This document shows positions 17,985 to 26,208 of a stretch of 64,000 nt of DNA, piece after piece. The notes under the pieces were generated by a model, which saw only the letters and a list, made by a program, of their open reading frames with translations, made no database searches and was not told the origin of the DNA. Both the position numbers and the translations under genes were made by a program. The stretch's first letter is position 1. Every line of letters begins with the position of its first letter. This DNA is from Rahnella aquatilis CIP 78.65 = ATCC 33071 (GTDB lineage: Bacteria; Pseudomonadota; Gammaproteobacteria; Enterobacterales; Enterobacteriaceae), in NCBI RefSeq assembly GCF_000241955.1, contig NC_016818.1, positions 1,240,001 to 1,304,000 on the forward strand. Reading direction: 5' to 3'.

Positions 17985-19790
17985 CTATTCCTCGCTGAGG
18001 TTGTAGTGAATCACCCGGCGCTTACCGTCAACCTGCACATCAGCCCATTTACGCGCCACCGGTTTGACTTCGCCGTTGCGTAGTGCCGTGATCAGCGCGG
18101 ATTTATCCTTATCTTCATACAGATAAAGTTCGCCAGCCTGGGCCCATTGGGTGGCATGTCTGACGTAAATACGGCAGTTAATGGACGACGAATCTAACGT
18201 ATTACACAAGAAAATTTCTTTCTGCTTATCGCCGTTCAGATCCAGCGTGTTGATGATACACATCCCCTGCAGGCTGAGACAGTCGCGCAGCGTGTTGCTG
18301 TATTGCTCAAGCTGAGGCAGGGAGCTCCACCAACCGTCATCCGGCTGCACCGCACCTTTCGCCAGTACAATCATCTTTTTAGCCTCTTCCAGACGATAGT
18401 TTTTCGCCAGTGCAGCGTGCTCTTTATCATCGTAAGTTCCCCAGCGGGACGTCCGGGCGATCATGTTTTTCAGCGTCAGCAGCAACTGCGGATCGCCGGT
18501 AAAGGCAGGATGCTGCTGCAGCCTGGCCAGCGCCTCGTTGCCACGGCGGCCGGTGTCGAAACGCAGCATCTGCAGATCGAAATCCTTCGCCTGCGTTTTG
18601 CCGCTGTCGAGTCGCGCAATCTGATTGTTGACGCTGATACGGTAAGGATCGAGCAGCGGGCTGTTGGCCGCCATCACCAGAATGACCACCAGCAGCGACA
18701 ACGGCTTATTTAACTGAGTAACACGCGGCAGCCAGTCAGGGCGTTTATCGATCACCGCAAAACTGTAGCAAAGCGCGGCGATCAGCGTGACGCTGATCAC
18801 CAGCACCGCCCACAGACGTTGTGGCGTCCAGCCGTATTGCGAAACGCGCAGGCCGGTAGAATACAGCGCCAGCGCGGCATACACCGGCAGCAGTAAAATC
18901 GCCGCATTCACCAGCAGACGAATTGCCTGCGGATAAGGTTTTTCAGCATGATCGGTTTCGCGTACCACATTAACCAGCAGCAGAATGCTCAGTGCCAGGG
19001 TGGTCAGCAAACTGGCCGCGGACCAGGCTTGTGATAACACCGTCAGGCCGGTAAACGGCAGGGCAAACAGGAAAATCAGCGCAACGAACGCCACCAGCGG
19101 CAGCAGGCCTTTGAGAATAAAACGGATGACATTGCGGGTGGTATTCATCAGCGCCGGTTGCGTACGGCAGGTGACGATACTGATGCCCAGCAGCAAGGCG
19201 GACACCAGATGCATAAACAGCGGCGTATCGAAAAACAGCTCATGGAAATATTCAATGCCGATCAGCCGGAATAACCCTGCACATAATGCCATCACTCCGA
19301 TGGCCAGCAGCAGCATCAGCAACGTCAGCATGACACACAGCGTATTCTGACTGTAGCAGGCAGAAAGGTTTGCGTAACGGTAACGGCTTTCTGCCGGGAA
19401 CGCCTGCACCTGTAGCCATGGCAAAACAAAAAAGACCAGCAGCGTCAGCGACAAATAAAACGGTGCCAGCAGCGAATCCGCCGATGTCCCCGTCATATTA
19501 CTTTTTACCCATGCAGCCATACCGGCCAGCAGCAGCGTGAGAAGCGCCATTCCGGTCCAGAACCGGCGGTCATTCAGATGAACGACAGACAATGAAATCA
19601 GCACCGGTAATGTTAATGCCATAGTCTGGCCGTAAATATTATGGGAGAAACTGGCAAATTTCGCCGCGGTGTGGTCTGAGAAAAAGAAGTACAGCAATAA
19701 TCCCTGGACCAGGCAGAGGATAACGACTAACCCGCGGGCGGGAACGGGCAGGTGGGGCATGGCGCGACCTGCTCTGTTGAACTGAGACAT
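17985..19790 (-). CDS. DUF4153 domain-containing polytopic membrane protein
   Basis: A 601-aa protein with about 12 hydrophobic segments in residues 20-420 (for example VPARGLVVILCLVQGLLLYFFF), then a soluble C-terminal region of about 180 residues (KTQAKDFDLQMLRFDTGRRGNEAL onward). The architecture and sequence fit the DUF4153 family of unknown function. The frame runs to 19940, but the start at 19790 (MSQFNRAGRAMPHLP) has a GGAGA ribosome site 9 nt upstream and leads straight into TM1. A second possible start is at 19820. It is a single gene, with no operon partner. Confidence 0.8.
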   Translation of the reverse strand: MSQFNRAGRAMPHLPVPARGLVVILCLVQGLLLYFFFSDHTAAKFASFSHNIYGQTMALTLPVLISLSVVHLNDRRFWTGMALLTLLLAGMAAWVKSNMTGTSADSLLAPFYLSLTLLVFFVLPWLQVQAFPAESRYRYANLSACYSQNTLCVMLTLLMLLLAIGVMALCAGLFRLIGIEYFHELFFDTPLFMHLVSALLLGISIVTCRTQPALMNTTRNVIRFILKGLLPLVAFVALIFLFALPFTGLTVLSQAWSAASLLTTLALSILLLVNVVRETDHAEKPYPQAIRLLVNAAILLLPVYAALALYSTGLRVSQYGWTPQRLWAVLVISVTLIAALCYSFAVIDKRPDWLPRVTQLNKPLSLLVVILVMAANSPLLDPYRISVNNQIARLDSGKTQAKDFDLQMLRFDTGRRGNEALARLQQHPAFTGDPQLLLTLKNMIARTSRWGTYDDKEHAALAKNYRLEEAKKMIVLAKGAVQPDDGWWSSLPQLEQYSNTLRDCLSLQGMCIINTLDLNGDKQKEIFLCNTLDSSSINCRIYVRHATQWAQAGELYLYEDKDKSALITALRNGEVKPVARKWADVQVDGKRRVIHYNLSEE

Positions 19791-19977
19791 CCGTGACTCT
19801 CCAAAAATGTAAGAGGACATGTTGTTAAAAACGCATGCCAGTGTAGTGGGTTCCGGCTTCCGGTGCAGAAAACTCTTCATCTGACCGGCCTCAGTGTGAG
19901 TGAGCGTCCTCCCATAACTGGCAAAATCAGCGGCAGTCACTAGGCTTATGTATTAAATGGAGAATTTCGAGGTGAAA

Positions 19978-20436
19978 ATGGCAGAACAAGAACTGAAAGA
20001 AAAACGCATTGAAATCGTTAAGAATTTCTACGCCAAACTGGATCAGGCAGATGCGTCATTACTGGATCTCTTTGCTGAAGATGTGGTGCTGTTTTTTCCG
20101 AAATTTGGCACCGCGCAGGGAAAGTCTTCTCTGGGGGAACTGGGTAAACGCTTCGCGCTTGAAATCGACAAGATCCAACATATTCAGAACGCTTTCCGTT
20201 TTCTGAGTGACGGAGATGCCATTGTGCTGGAAGGGCAGATGCGCGGCGTGATGCAAAACGGCGACCGCTGGCCGACATCGGAGGCCGGCAGCCATCATTT
20301 CTGCACGGTTTTTGTCTTTGAGGATTTGCTGATCAAACGGGTGAGCATTTATCTCGATCCTGATTTTAATCTTGAGGATAAAAAGCGGGTGAATAATTAT
20401 CGCCAGGCGGCGAAAACTGAGGAAAACAAAACCTGA
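19978..20436 (+). CDS. NTF2-like/SnoaL-like small protein
   Basis: A 152-aa protein with the cone-shaped NTF2-fold pattern. A long N-terminal helix (RIEIVKNFYAKLDQADASLLDLFAEDVVLFFPKFG) is followed by four to five strands ending in VYIL-type KRVSIYLDPDF. Such domains are either enzymes (isomerases, dehydratases) or ligand-binding proteins; no catalytic set can be assigned. An in-frame ATG exists at 19957, but 19978 has a good GAGG site 7 nt upstream, so it is preferred. It is followed by the shared terminator and the convergent csgG gene. Confidence 0.75.
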   Translation: MAEQELKEKRIEIVKNFYAKLDQADASLLDLFAEDVVLFFPKFGTAQGKSSLGELGKRFALEIDKIQHIQNAFRFLSDGDAIVLEGQMRGVMQNGDRWPTSEAGSHHFCTVFVFEDLLIKRVSIYLDPDFNLEDKKRVNNYRQAAKTEENKT

Positions 20437-20454
20437 GATTACCGGATAAAAAAA

Positions 20455-20488
20455 GAAGGGAAACCGTGTCAACCCACGGTTTCCCTTC
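20455..20488. terminator. Terminator shared by the NTF2-like gene and csgDEFG
   Basis: A 14-bp stem (GAAGGGAAACCGTG and its complement) surrounds a short loop. The A run to its left reads as T7 on the minus strand, so it mainly terminates csgDEFG and may also stop the plus-strand gene. Confidence 0.85.
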
Positions 20489-20503
20489 GCCAACTGCCGC
20501 TCA

Positions 20504-21337
20504 TCAGGATTCGGCAGGGACAATGCTGTTCTTGTAGCGTTGAAGAATCGGTGAGTTGATCTCCGACGGGTTCTGCAACTGCCACAGGTTACGTTCGATG
20601 CCGTCGTTGACCAGATAAATCACCCCGGATTCAATCGCCGACATCAGGCACAACATCACCGGCTCATTGGTGGTGTAGCCCAGTTCGCCTTCCAGTAACC
20701 GCTGATAATCGATAAAGCGGAACACCCCGGCCTGCACTTCATACGATAAAATCGTCTTGCTGGTATTCACAGACGATAAAACCTCTCCGGTATTGACGTC
20801 GACAGCACGCAGGTTCACGGCTATCTGGTCAAGCTGGTATTGCGTACTGGCACCGATACCGAAATACCGCGCACCAATCCCGCCTGATTTCACATTACTT
20901 TCATAGCCGATAATCGATCCTTCAATCAGGATGTTCGCCGCCACCAGCGAGGAAAGCGGCCGCTGATTATTGATAGCGACGCTGCCGTTTTCCTGTGCGG
21001 CACGGATAATTTTGCGTTCGTTCAGTAAGTTTTGCAGCCCCTGACGTTCCAGCGGGATAAACCATTTGGAATCTTTGAGTGCCGATACCAGCATTGCCGT
21101 GGCGCTTTGCGGCACCGCAGTCGAGAAGTTACTGGCCGGATACGGCTTGAACTGGCCTGTTTCATCCTGAATGTTATACACCGACACAAAAATCCGGCCC
21201 TGCGGCGAAGGCAAATGGGTCAGATCGGTATAGCTTGGCGCCCGGGGTAATAATGTCGGTCTTGCGGCTTCTTTCGGTGCTGCTGTGAGGCACCCGCTCA
21301 ACACAAAAACTGCGATGAGTAATAAATAGCTGCGCAT
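20504..21337 (-). CDS. csgG: Curli secretion channel lipoprotein CsgG
   Basis: A 277-aa outer-membrane lipoprotein. Its nonamer forms the pore that exports curli subunits. A type II signal peptide ends in the lipobox LSGC (Cys16). Mature landmarks are FVSVYNIQDETGQFKPYPASNFSTAVPQSA (constriction loop region near residues 55-80) and QLDQIAVNLRAVDVNTGEVL. It aligns end to end with E. coli CsgG (277 aa). It is the last gene of csgDEFG, followed by a strong terminator. Confidence 0.97.
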   Translation of the reverse strand: MRSYLLLIAVFVLSGCLTAAPKEAARPTLLPRAPSYTDLTHLPSPQGRIFVSVYNIQDETGQFKPYPASNFSTAVPQSATAMLVSALKDSKWFIPLERQGLQNLLNERKIIRAAQENGSVAINNQRPLSSLVAANILIEGSIIGYESNVKSGGIGARYFGIGASTQYQLDQIAVNLRAVDVNTGEVLSSVNTSKTILSYEVQAGVFRFIDYQRLLEGELGYTTNEPVMLCLMSAIESGVIYLVNDGIERNLWQLQNPSEINSPILQRYKNSIVPAES

Positions 21338-21369
21338 GATGTCGTTCCTGTTTTTATCGGTCGTCGGAA

Positions 21370-21795
21370 TCAGTTGGTCGTGGCAGACAAACCCTGTACC
21401 TGAATGGTGGAAATTTTACCGGTCTTGCGGTCAGTGACATTCATCACCAGTTGCCCGTCGGTATTCTGGATATCCACGATAAAATCCTGTGTGACCAGCC
21501 GCCCCGGTTTCCCCTGATTGACGTTGCCCATCAGGCTGCCCAGTAATTGCGACTGAATCGAGGCGGTGAAATTGTCCAGCGCAGACGTCGAAGTGGATCC
21601 GAAGTCATAGCTGTCGGGGTCTTTATAGGAGTTCTGCGCCTGAGCCTCGTTGAGCAGGAACGCGCCATTATTCGGGTTGCCGCCGAAATTCGGGTTGATG
21701 AACTGGAAAACCATATTGCCGCCCCAGGAAACCGGGGACGCCGTCAGCAATGCCAGCAGCATGACTGAACGCGAAGCTGAGACTGGAATATTCAC
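21370..21795 (-). CDS. csgF: Curli assembly/nucleation accessory protein CsgF
   Basis: A 141-aa secreted protein. The signal peptide is followed by the mature start [23 protein letters not shown], the segment that inserts in the CsgG pore; F/N/G-rich spacing is conserved. CsgF couples CsgG to surface nucleation of curli by CsgB. The start is GTG with a strong AAGGAGAGC site. It lies between csgE and csgG with 27- and 32-bp gaps. Confidence 0.96.
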   Translation of the reverse strand: MNIPVSASRSVMLLALLTASPVSWGGNMVFQFINPNFGGNPNNGAFLLNEAQAQNSYKDPDSYDFGSTSTSALDNFTASIQSQLLGSLMGNVNQGKPGRLVTQDFIVDIQNTDGQLVMNVTDRKTGKISTIQVQGLSATTN

Positions 21796-21822
21796 GATGC
21801 TCTCCTTAAAAGAGGCTGTGCA

Positions 21823-22218
21823 TTAAAATTCGTCATGGGCGAGATCCCCGGTGCCCAGTAACGCTTTGTCCAGTTGCCGCCGTGATAATGCTTCGGTCAC
21901 ACCGGCAATGGCGGTTTCGACGTCCTTATTAAAATTGCGACGGTTGGGAAACAGCAAAGTCTGATACAGGGTGTCCTGACCTATTTTTATGGTGATCCAA
22001 CTGCCCCAGCGGGCGCTGGGTCTTTCTGAAATAGTGAGGGTTTCCGGGTAGTTCTGTTCCCATTTGCCGGTAAAACCACGGTAAAAATCGTGGCCAACCG
22101 ATGTCACGGTTCTGTCGGTGATAAGCCCCGGGTCTTTTATATCCGCAGCCTGAACATGCAGGCAGGTGGCGCACAGCAGCGCCAGCCAGAGCCAGAAGCC
22201 CTTTATGCAAATAGTCAT
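21823..22218 (-). CDS. csgE: Curli export specificity factor CsgE
   Basis: A 131-aa periplasmic protein that forms the cap of the CsgG channel and delivers CsgA. A signal peptide (MTICIKGFWLWLALLCATCLHVQA) precedes LITDRTVTSVGHDFYRGFTGKWE, the conserved CsgE core. RRNFNKDVETA and the C-terminal ALLGTGDLAHDEF also match. The frame is open to 22371, but that part overlaps csgD in another frame. The start at 22218 lies 4 bp after the csgD stop, indicating translational coupling. Confidence 0.95.
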   Translation of the reverse strand: MTICIKGFWLWLALLCATCLHVQAADIKDPGLITDRTVTSVGHDFYRGFTGKWEQNYPETLTISERPSARWGSWITIKIGQDTLYQTLLFPNRRNFNKDVETAIAGVTEALSRRQLDKALLGTGDLAHDEF

Positions 22219-22222
22219 GATA

Positions 22223-22873
22223 TCAGCGCTTGAGGTTGTCATTAGCCCAGGACGCCGCCTGAGTGCGGTTTTTAACTGAGATTTTTCTAAATAAATTATA
22301 GAGATGCGTCTTGACGGTGTTCTCGCTGATAAACAGCAAACGTGCGATTTCCGTGTTCGAAGCGCCCACACGTAACTTATTAAGGATCTCTTTTTCGCGA
22401 TGAGTCAGGCCGGTATCCTCTGAGTGAAGATGACGGAAAGCACCGGACTGATTGATCAGGTAACTGGCGAAGCCCTGAGAGAAGTAGCATTCTCCGCGGA
22501 TCACGCTTCTGATCCCTTCGACCAGATGTTCTTCATCGGTGGAAAGATAAAATACGGCGCTGATCCCCGGCCAGGTTTCAATTTCCCGAAAATGATAATT
22601 ATCAGGTGTGTTTAATAATAATAACTTCACGTTGTTGTGATAACGGTTAACGGCTGTTTGCCATAGCTCAATTGTCCGGCGATCGGCTTCCATCATATCG
22701 AAGAGAATTAATGCCTGCTGAAGCGTCTGATCCTCAAGTGATTTATGGATATTATGAAGCCGGGTATTAACACAAAGTTGCTGTCTTAATTGCTGCAATA
22801 AAGCACTGGCTTGTAATGATGGTTTGGTCACTAATAAAAGAATATTATTATTGATTGCTGCTTCATTACTCAT
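22223..22873 (-). CDS. csgD: Curli/biofilm master regulator CsgD (LuxR family)
   Basis: A 216-aa regulator. The N-terminal receiver-like domain (residues 10-125) has ILLLVTKPSLQASALL, and the C-terminal LuxR HTH is at about 150-212 (LTHREKEILNKLRVGASNTEIARLLFISENTVKTHLYNLFRKI). As in E. coli CsgD, the receiver lacks the standard aspartate pocket. It activates csgBAC and cellulose genes in relatives. It is the first gene of csgDEFG, divergent from csgBAC across 872 bp of AT-rich DNA. Confidence 0.96.
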   Translation of the reverse strand: MSNEAAINNNILLLVTKPSLQASALLQQLRQQLCVNTRLHNIHKSLEDQTLQQALILFDMMEADRRTIELWQTAVNRYHNNVKLLLLNTPDNYHFREIETWPGISAVFYLSTDEEHLVEGIRSVIRGECYFSQGFASYLINQSGAFRHLHSEDTGLTHREKEILNKLRVGASNTEIARLLFISENTVKTHLYNLFRKISVKNRTQAASWANDNLKR

Positions 22874-23745
22874 AATGAAACCCTGCCCTGATTTTTATAG
22901 CCACAGTCTGCCATTGCCTGATCACTGAAAAGGCAGGAAATAGACTGAGATTTTATTTTGCTAAATCTATAGCTGTATGTTTGCTGTGTATATCTGAAAA
23001 TGGCAAATATTCACAACCTGAGGCACATAATATTTTTAGGTGGTTTTATGTGCGGTACTGACTCAATTTAGCTTTTGGTTTACCTTACGCAAGGCTTATT
23101 TATGTTTCAAAATGTAAATAAAAATGTATAAAGTTTTTCTTATGTATGGAGGGAAATTACATTCCGCCATGTTAAAGAAGACTTAAGTAATTATTTTACA
23201 CAATCTTAACGTTTGGCCTTGTTAAGGCTGCATATTTGTCCGATAACAGTCCGCATTAATTATGCTTAAACACCAGTTGGCTGCATGCTTCGCCATTAAT
23301 AACGTAAACTGACGCCTGTTTTTGTATTGATTTCACTTAGGTGAGCACATCTGCAAGCTTCTTTGTAGCCTGTTAAACCCTGCTGCAAAGCTGCGTGAAG
23401 ACACTTTTAAGCGGCTTTTAAGGGTGGAAATGTGCGGGAGATCTCTTTTACACCTGTGTTTAATTTCAGAGAGAATTAAGAATAGTTGCATTTGTGTGAT
23501 TATTTAAACCGGTTTCCATTTTAACTTTAGGATTAATGCCATAGGGTTGATTAGCCGTGCTGACCTTTTACCAGGACGTTCTGGTCAGTACGCATGATAA
23601 ATGCCGCCTCATACTTTCTGATGAAGCCTGAAATTAAAATACGACGAGCGGGTGAGTTCCTTATTTCTGGCAAACACCATAATCAATCCGTCAGCAGCAA
23701 TTAACCGGTTCGCAAAGTGTGGGCCGGTATATACAGGGTGACGAA
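22874..23745. promoter_or_regulatory. csgD-csgB divergent regulatory region
   Basis: An 872-bp non-coding region, AT-rich (notably 22900-23220), separates the two curli operons; in E. coli it is about 750 bp. It is known in relatives as a very densely regulated promoter region (OmpR, IHF, CsgD, H-NS, RpoS), with a long csgD leader targeted by small RNAs. I cannot place individual sites with confidence. No conserved ORF is present; the short minus-strand frame at 23609-23932 overlaps csgB and has no family features. Confidence 0.75.
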
Positions 23746-24234
23746 ATGAAAAAGACTTTATTGACCCTGGCGTTACTTTCAGCCTCCTGGGGCGTTCATG
23801 CACAGCAGTTTGATATGGCTTTTTCGGAAATGAATTCTGAGGGTCCGGATCAGGTCTTTGCTGGTGCAAGGAATTCATCGGGGAATGCATCCATGATTTA
23901 TCAGAACGGTAATAGCAATCTGGCCGCCACAAATCAGACGGGTTATGGAAATGCCGGCGTTATCCGTCAGGCCGGATCAGAGAATACTGCACTGTTAAAT
24001 CAGCGGGGTAATGGAAATAACGCGGATATATCCCAAAGCGGCAGCGATAATTTCGCCTACGTATCGCAAACCGGCGGCGGAGATGCATCCATTACGCAAC
24101 AGAATTTTGGCAATACCGCCTACATCCTGCAAAAAGGCCGGGGTGTGACGGAAATTCGCCAGAATGGTACGAACCAGAGCAGCGGCGTCGTACAAAACTC
24201 GTCAGGAATGGCGATTAGAGTGACACAGCATTAA
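23746..24234 (+). CDS. csgB: Curli nucleator CsgB
   Basis: A 162-aa minor curli subunit. A signal peptide (MKKTLLTLALLSASWGVHA) is followed by five imperfect amyloid repeats with the spacing A/S-x5-Q-x-G-x-x-N (ASMIYQNGNSNLAATNQ, AGVIRQAGSENTALLNQ, ADISQSGSDNFAYVSQ, ASITQQNFGNTAYILQ, TEIRQNGTNQSSGVVQ). It nucleates CsgA on the surface. The frame opens at 23719, but MKKTLL at 23746 has a GGGTG site and a clean signal peptide. It is 39 bp upstream of csgA. Confidence 0.95.
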   Translation: MKKTLLTLALLSASWGVHAQQFDMAFSEMNSEGPDQVFAGARNSSGNASMIYQNGNSNLAATNQTGYGNAGVIRQAGSENTALLNQRGNGNNADISQSGSDNFAYVSQTGGGDASITQQNFGNTAYILQKGRGVTEIRQNGTNQSSGVVQNSSGMAIRVTQH

Positions 24235-24273
24235 CACACCAAACATCCGATATTAAACCAATGGGGTAGCATC

Positions 24274-24750
24274 ATGAAACTTTGGAAAATTGTGGCAGTC
24301 TCCGCTTTAGTCGTCAGTGGCAGTGCATTTGCAACCAGTCCTGGTCATGGCGGGGGTGGCTCTGACCACGGTCATAATCCACCGACATCAACGGTACCGA
24401 CATTCACGGCGACTCAGTGGAATTCTGAAATTCAGATTTACCAGCAGGGCACGGCTAACCTGGCGAATGCCACTCAGTCTGGTGCACAAAAATCGCTGAC
24501 AGCGATTAGTCAGGATGGCTACAGAAACAGTGCCGGGACCAATCAGACCGGTGATGGCAGCCTGATCAGTGTGGTACAAAAAGGCGACTACAACGGGGCT
24601 AACGTTTCGCAGAGCGCTAACGGCAGTAAAGTGCTCGTGTCCCAGAACGGTTCAGGTAACTATGCCCAGGCTTCACAAGGTGCCAATGGCTCTCTGACCA
24701 GCATCACTCAGGTCGGTACTGCGAACCTGGCCTACGCGTCACAAAACTGA
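24274..24750 (+). CDS. csgA: Major curlin subunit CsgA
   Basis: A 158-aa secreted amyloid subunit. The signal peptide ends near AFA, and a Gly/His-rich N-terminal targeting segment (GHGGGGSDHGHN) precedes five repeats of the S-x5-Q-x-G-x-x-N-x5-Q type. These start at SEIQIYQQG, SLTAISQDG, SLISVVQKG, SKVLVSQNG and SLTSITQVG, and the protein ends ASQN. The Gln/Asn ladder positions are kept in all five. Length is close to E. coli CsgA (151 aa). Confidence 0.96.
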   Translation: MKLWKIVAVSALVVSGSAFATSPGHGGGGSDHGHNPPTSTVPTFTATQWNSEIQIYQQGTANLANATQSGAQKSLTAISQDGYRNSAGTNQTGDGSLISVVQKGDYNGANVSQSANGSKVLVSQNGSGNYAQASQGANGSLTSITQVGTANLAYASQN

Positions 24751-24754
24751 TTAG

Positions 24755-24786
24755 TGCGCCCTACCCTGCGAAGGGGAGGCGTAAAG
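24755..24786 (+). repeat. Degenerate copy of the palindromic intergenic repeat
   Basis: GCGCCCTACCCTGCGAAGG and the following GGAGGC carry the first palindrome of copies A-C (CCCT-GCGA-AGGGG) but not its downstream part. It lies 5 nt after the csgA stop. Confidence 0.55.
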
Positions 24787-24790
24787 CAGA

Positions 24791-24817
24791 AACAGGGCAC
24801 TGGCCCTGTTTTTTTTC
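24791..24817 (+). terminator. Terminator between csgA and csgC
   Basis: AACAGGGC-ACT-GGCCCTGTT is followed by eight T. It lies 40 nt past csgA and 25 nt before csgC, so it should reduce read-through into csgC and keep csgC expression far below csgA. Confidence 0.9.
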
Positions 24818-24841
24818 GACCGGATACGCAGGATAAACGTT

Positions 24842-25171
24842 ATGCATTTGCTCCTGATCGCCGCCGTGATGTCCAACCAGCTTTGGTTCGATACACACCA
24901 CGATGCGCAGAATTATGTTATTACCCCGATGGTCAGTCTCACCAAAGCCTGTTCCTGTCAGGTGGCGGTTTCGGTTTCGCAGGAAAGCACTGCGGGCACC
25001 AGCACCAGCCGCCAGAGCCACAATGTGAATTTTTCCGCCCATCAGCCACAGCCTCTGGGACAGATGCGTTTTGTTCTCCAGCCCGGCGGAAAAACACAAA
25101 TTATGATAACCGTGACGGACGGCGACAAACTGCGTCTGGAAAAGCAGTTTACCTTGCCGGATGACGCCTGA
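24842..25171 (+). CDS. csgC: Curli assembly protein / periplasmic amyloid inhibitor CsgC
   Basis: A 109-aa periplasmic immunoglobulin-fold protein that blocks premature CsgA aggregation. The CxC motif typical of CsgC is present (KACSCQV, Cys37 and Cys39). Length and strand pattern equal E. coli CsgC (110 aa). It is the last gene of csgBAC, separated from csgA by a terminator, and converges with the nickel transporter gene (11-bp gap). Confidence 0.92.
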   Translation: MHLLLIAAVMSNQLWFDTHHDAQNYVITPMVSLTKACSCQVAVSVSQESTAGTSTSRQSHNVNFSAHQPQPLGQMRFVLQPGGKTQIMITVTDGDKLRLEKQFTLPDDA

Positions 25172-25182
25172 CGTCGGGCGGA

Positions 25183-26208
25183 TCACACCGCCAGATTGTC
25201 ATAGCCCTTGCGGCGATAATTGAGGGCAGAGATGCCCCAGAACACCACGAAAATCGCCACGGCCGCATAGCCGACGCTGCCCATATTTTCATTCAGGCGA
25301 CCGACCACTGCCCATATTCCGCCGTGTAAATCCAGCTTATCAGCCATCAGCCCGAGCGCTTCCAGGCCGCCGATAAACAGGGCAATCACCACGCTGGTGG
25401 CCGTAATCGTCATGTTGTAATAGAGCTTGCGCACCGGTTTATCGAACGCCCAGCCGTAGGCGCCGACCATGACAAAGTTATCCAGCGAATCGACCAGTGC
25501 CATGCCGCTGGCGAACAACAGCGGAAATACCAGAATGCTCCATACGGACATGCCGGAAGAGGCCCCCGCTGCAGAAATACCTAGCAGGCCAATTTCAGTG
25601 GCAGTATCAAAACCCAGTCCGAATAAAAATCCCACCAGATACATCTGCCAGCTTTTATTCACCAGATTAAACGCAAAGCTGAATAACCGGCTCATTATTC
25701 CTCCCTGCATCGCCTGGGTTTCTCCGGCATCGGCAAAGTTTTTACCCTGTTTGATCTTCTGAAAACGGCGGTAAACGTCGCGCAGGATCAGCGCATTCAA
25801 CAGCGCCATCATCAGTAAAAACAGGGCGGAAACCAGCGTGCCGAGGGTGCTGCCATAATCGTGCAGCCAGCCAATTTTGTTGCCAAACACCAGTGAGGTG
25901 GCAGCGATCGCTACGCAGGCCAGCATCACAATGCTGGAGTGTCCGAGAGAGAAAAATGCACCGACCGCCACCGGACGCTGCCCCTGTTGCATCAGCTTGC
26001 GGGTGACGTTATCAATAGCCGCAATATGATCGGCATCGACGGCATGACGCAGCCCGTAACCGTAAGCCAGCAGGGCCGCGGCCACCAGCGCCGCGTTGTG
26101 GCGAAACACCACCAATGCCCAGCCCCAGGCCAGTAAATTGACCGCCAGCAGCCCGGTCAGCAGCCAGAAAGCACGACGGTGCGTGTGGAAAAAATCACGG
26201 TTAATCAT
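25183..26208 (-). CDS. NiCoT-family nickel/cobalt transporter (HoxN/NixA type)
   Basis: A 341-aa inner-membrane permease with about eight TM segments. The family signature in TM2 is [14 protein letters not shown] near residue 53, whose His and Asp residues bind the metal. The second signature LGHSSIV (near 85) and [12 protein letters not shown] (near 200) are also present. The frame extends to 26262; position 26208 is preferred because it has an AAGGAT site and overlaps the hypF stop by 8 bp (ATGATTAA), implying coupling. Location behind hydN-fdhF-hypF indicates it supplies Ni for hydrogenase-3. Confidence 0.93.
   Translation of the reverse strand: MINRDFFHTHRRAFWLLTGLLAVNLLAWGWALVVFRHNAALVAAALLAYGYGLRHAVDADHIAAIDNVTRKLMQQGQRPVAVGAFFSLGHSSIVMLACVAIAATSLVFGNKIGWLHDYGSTLGTLVSALFLLMMALLNALILRDVYRRFQKIKQGKNFADAGETQAMQGGIMSRLFSFAFNLVNKSWQMYLVGFLFGLGFDTATEIGLLGISAAGASSGMSVWSILVFPLLFASGMALVDSLDNFVMVGAYGWAFDKPVRKLYYNMTITATSVVIALFIGGLEALGLMADKLDLHGGIWAVVGRLNENMGSVGYAAVAIFVVFWGISALNYRRKGYDNLAV

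Noticed and set aside
24274..24750. Tandem curlin repeats as a CRISPR or DNA repeat array
   Set aside because: The repetition is at protein level (18-residue amyloid units); DNA repeats are imperfect and coding. No CRISPR array was seen anywhere in the window.
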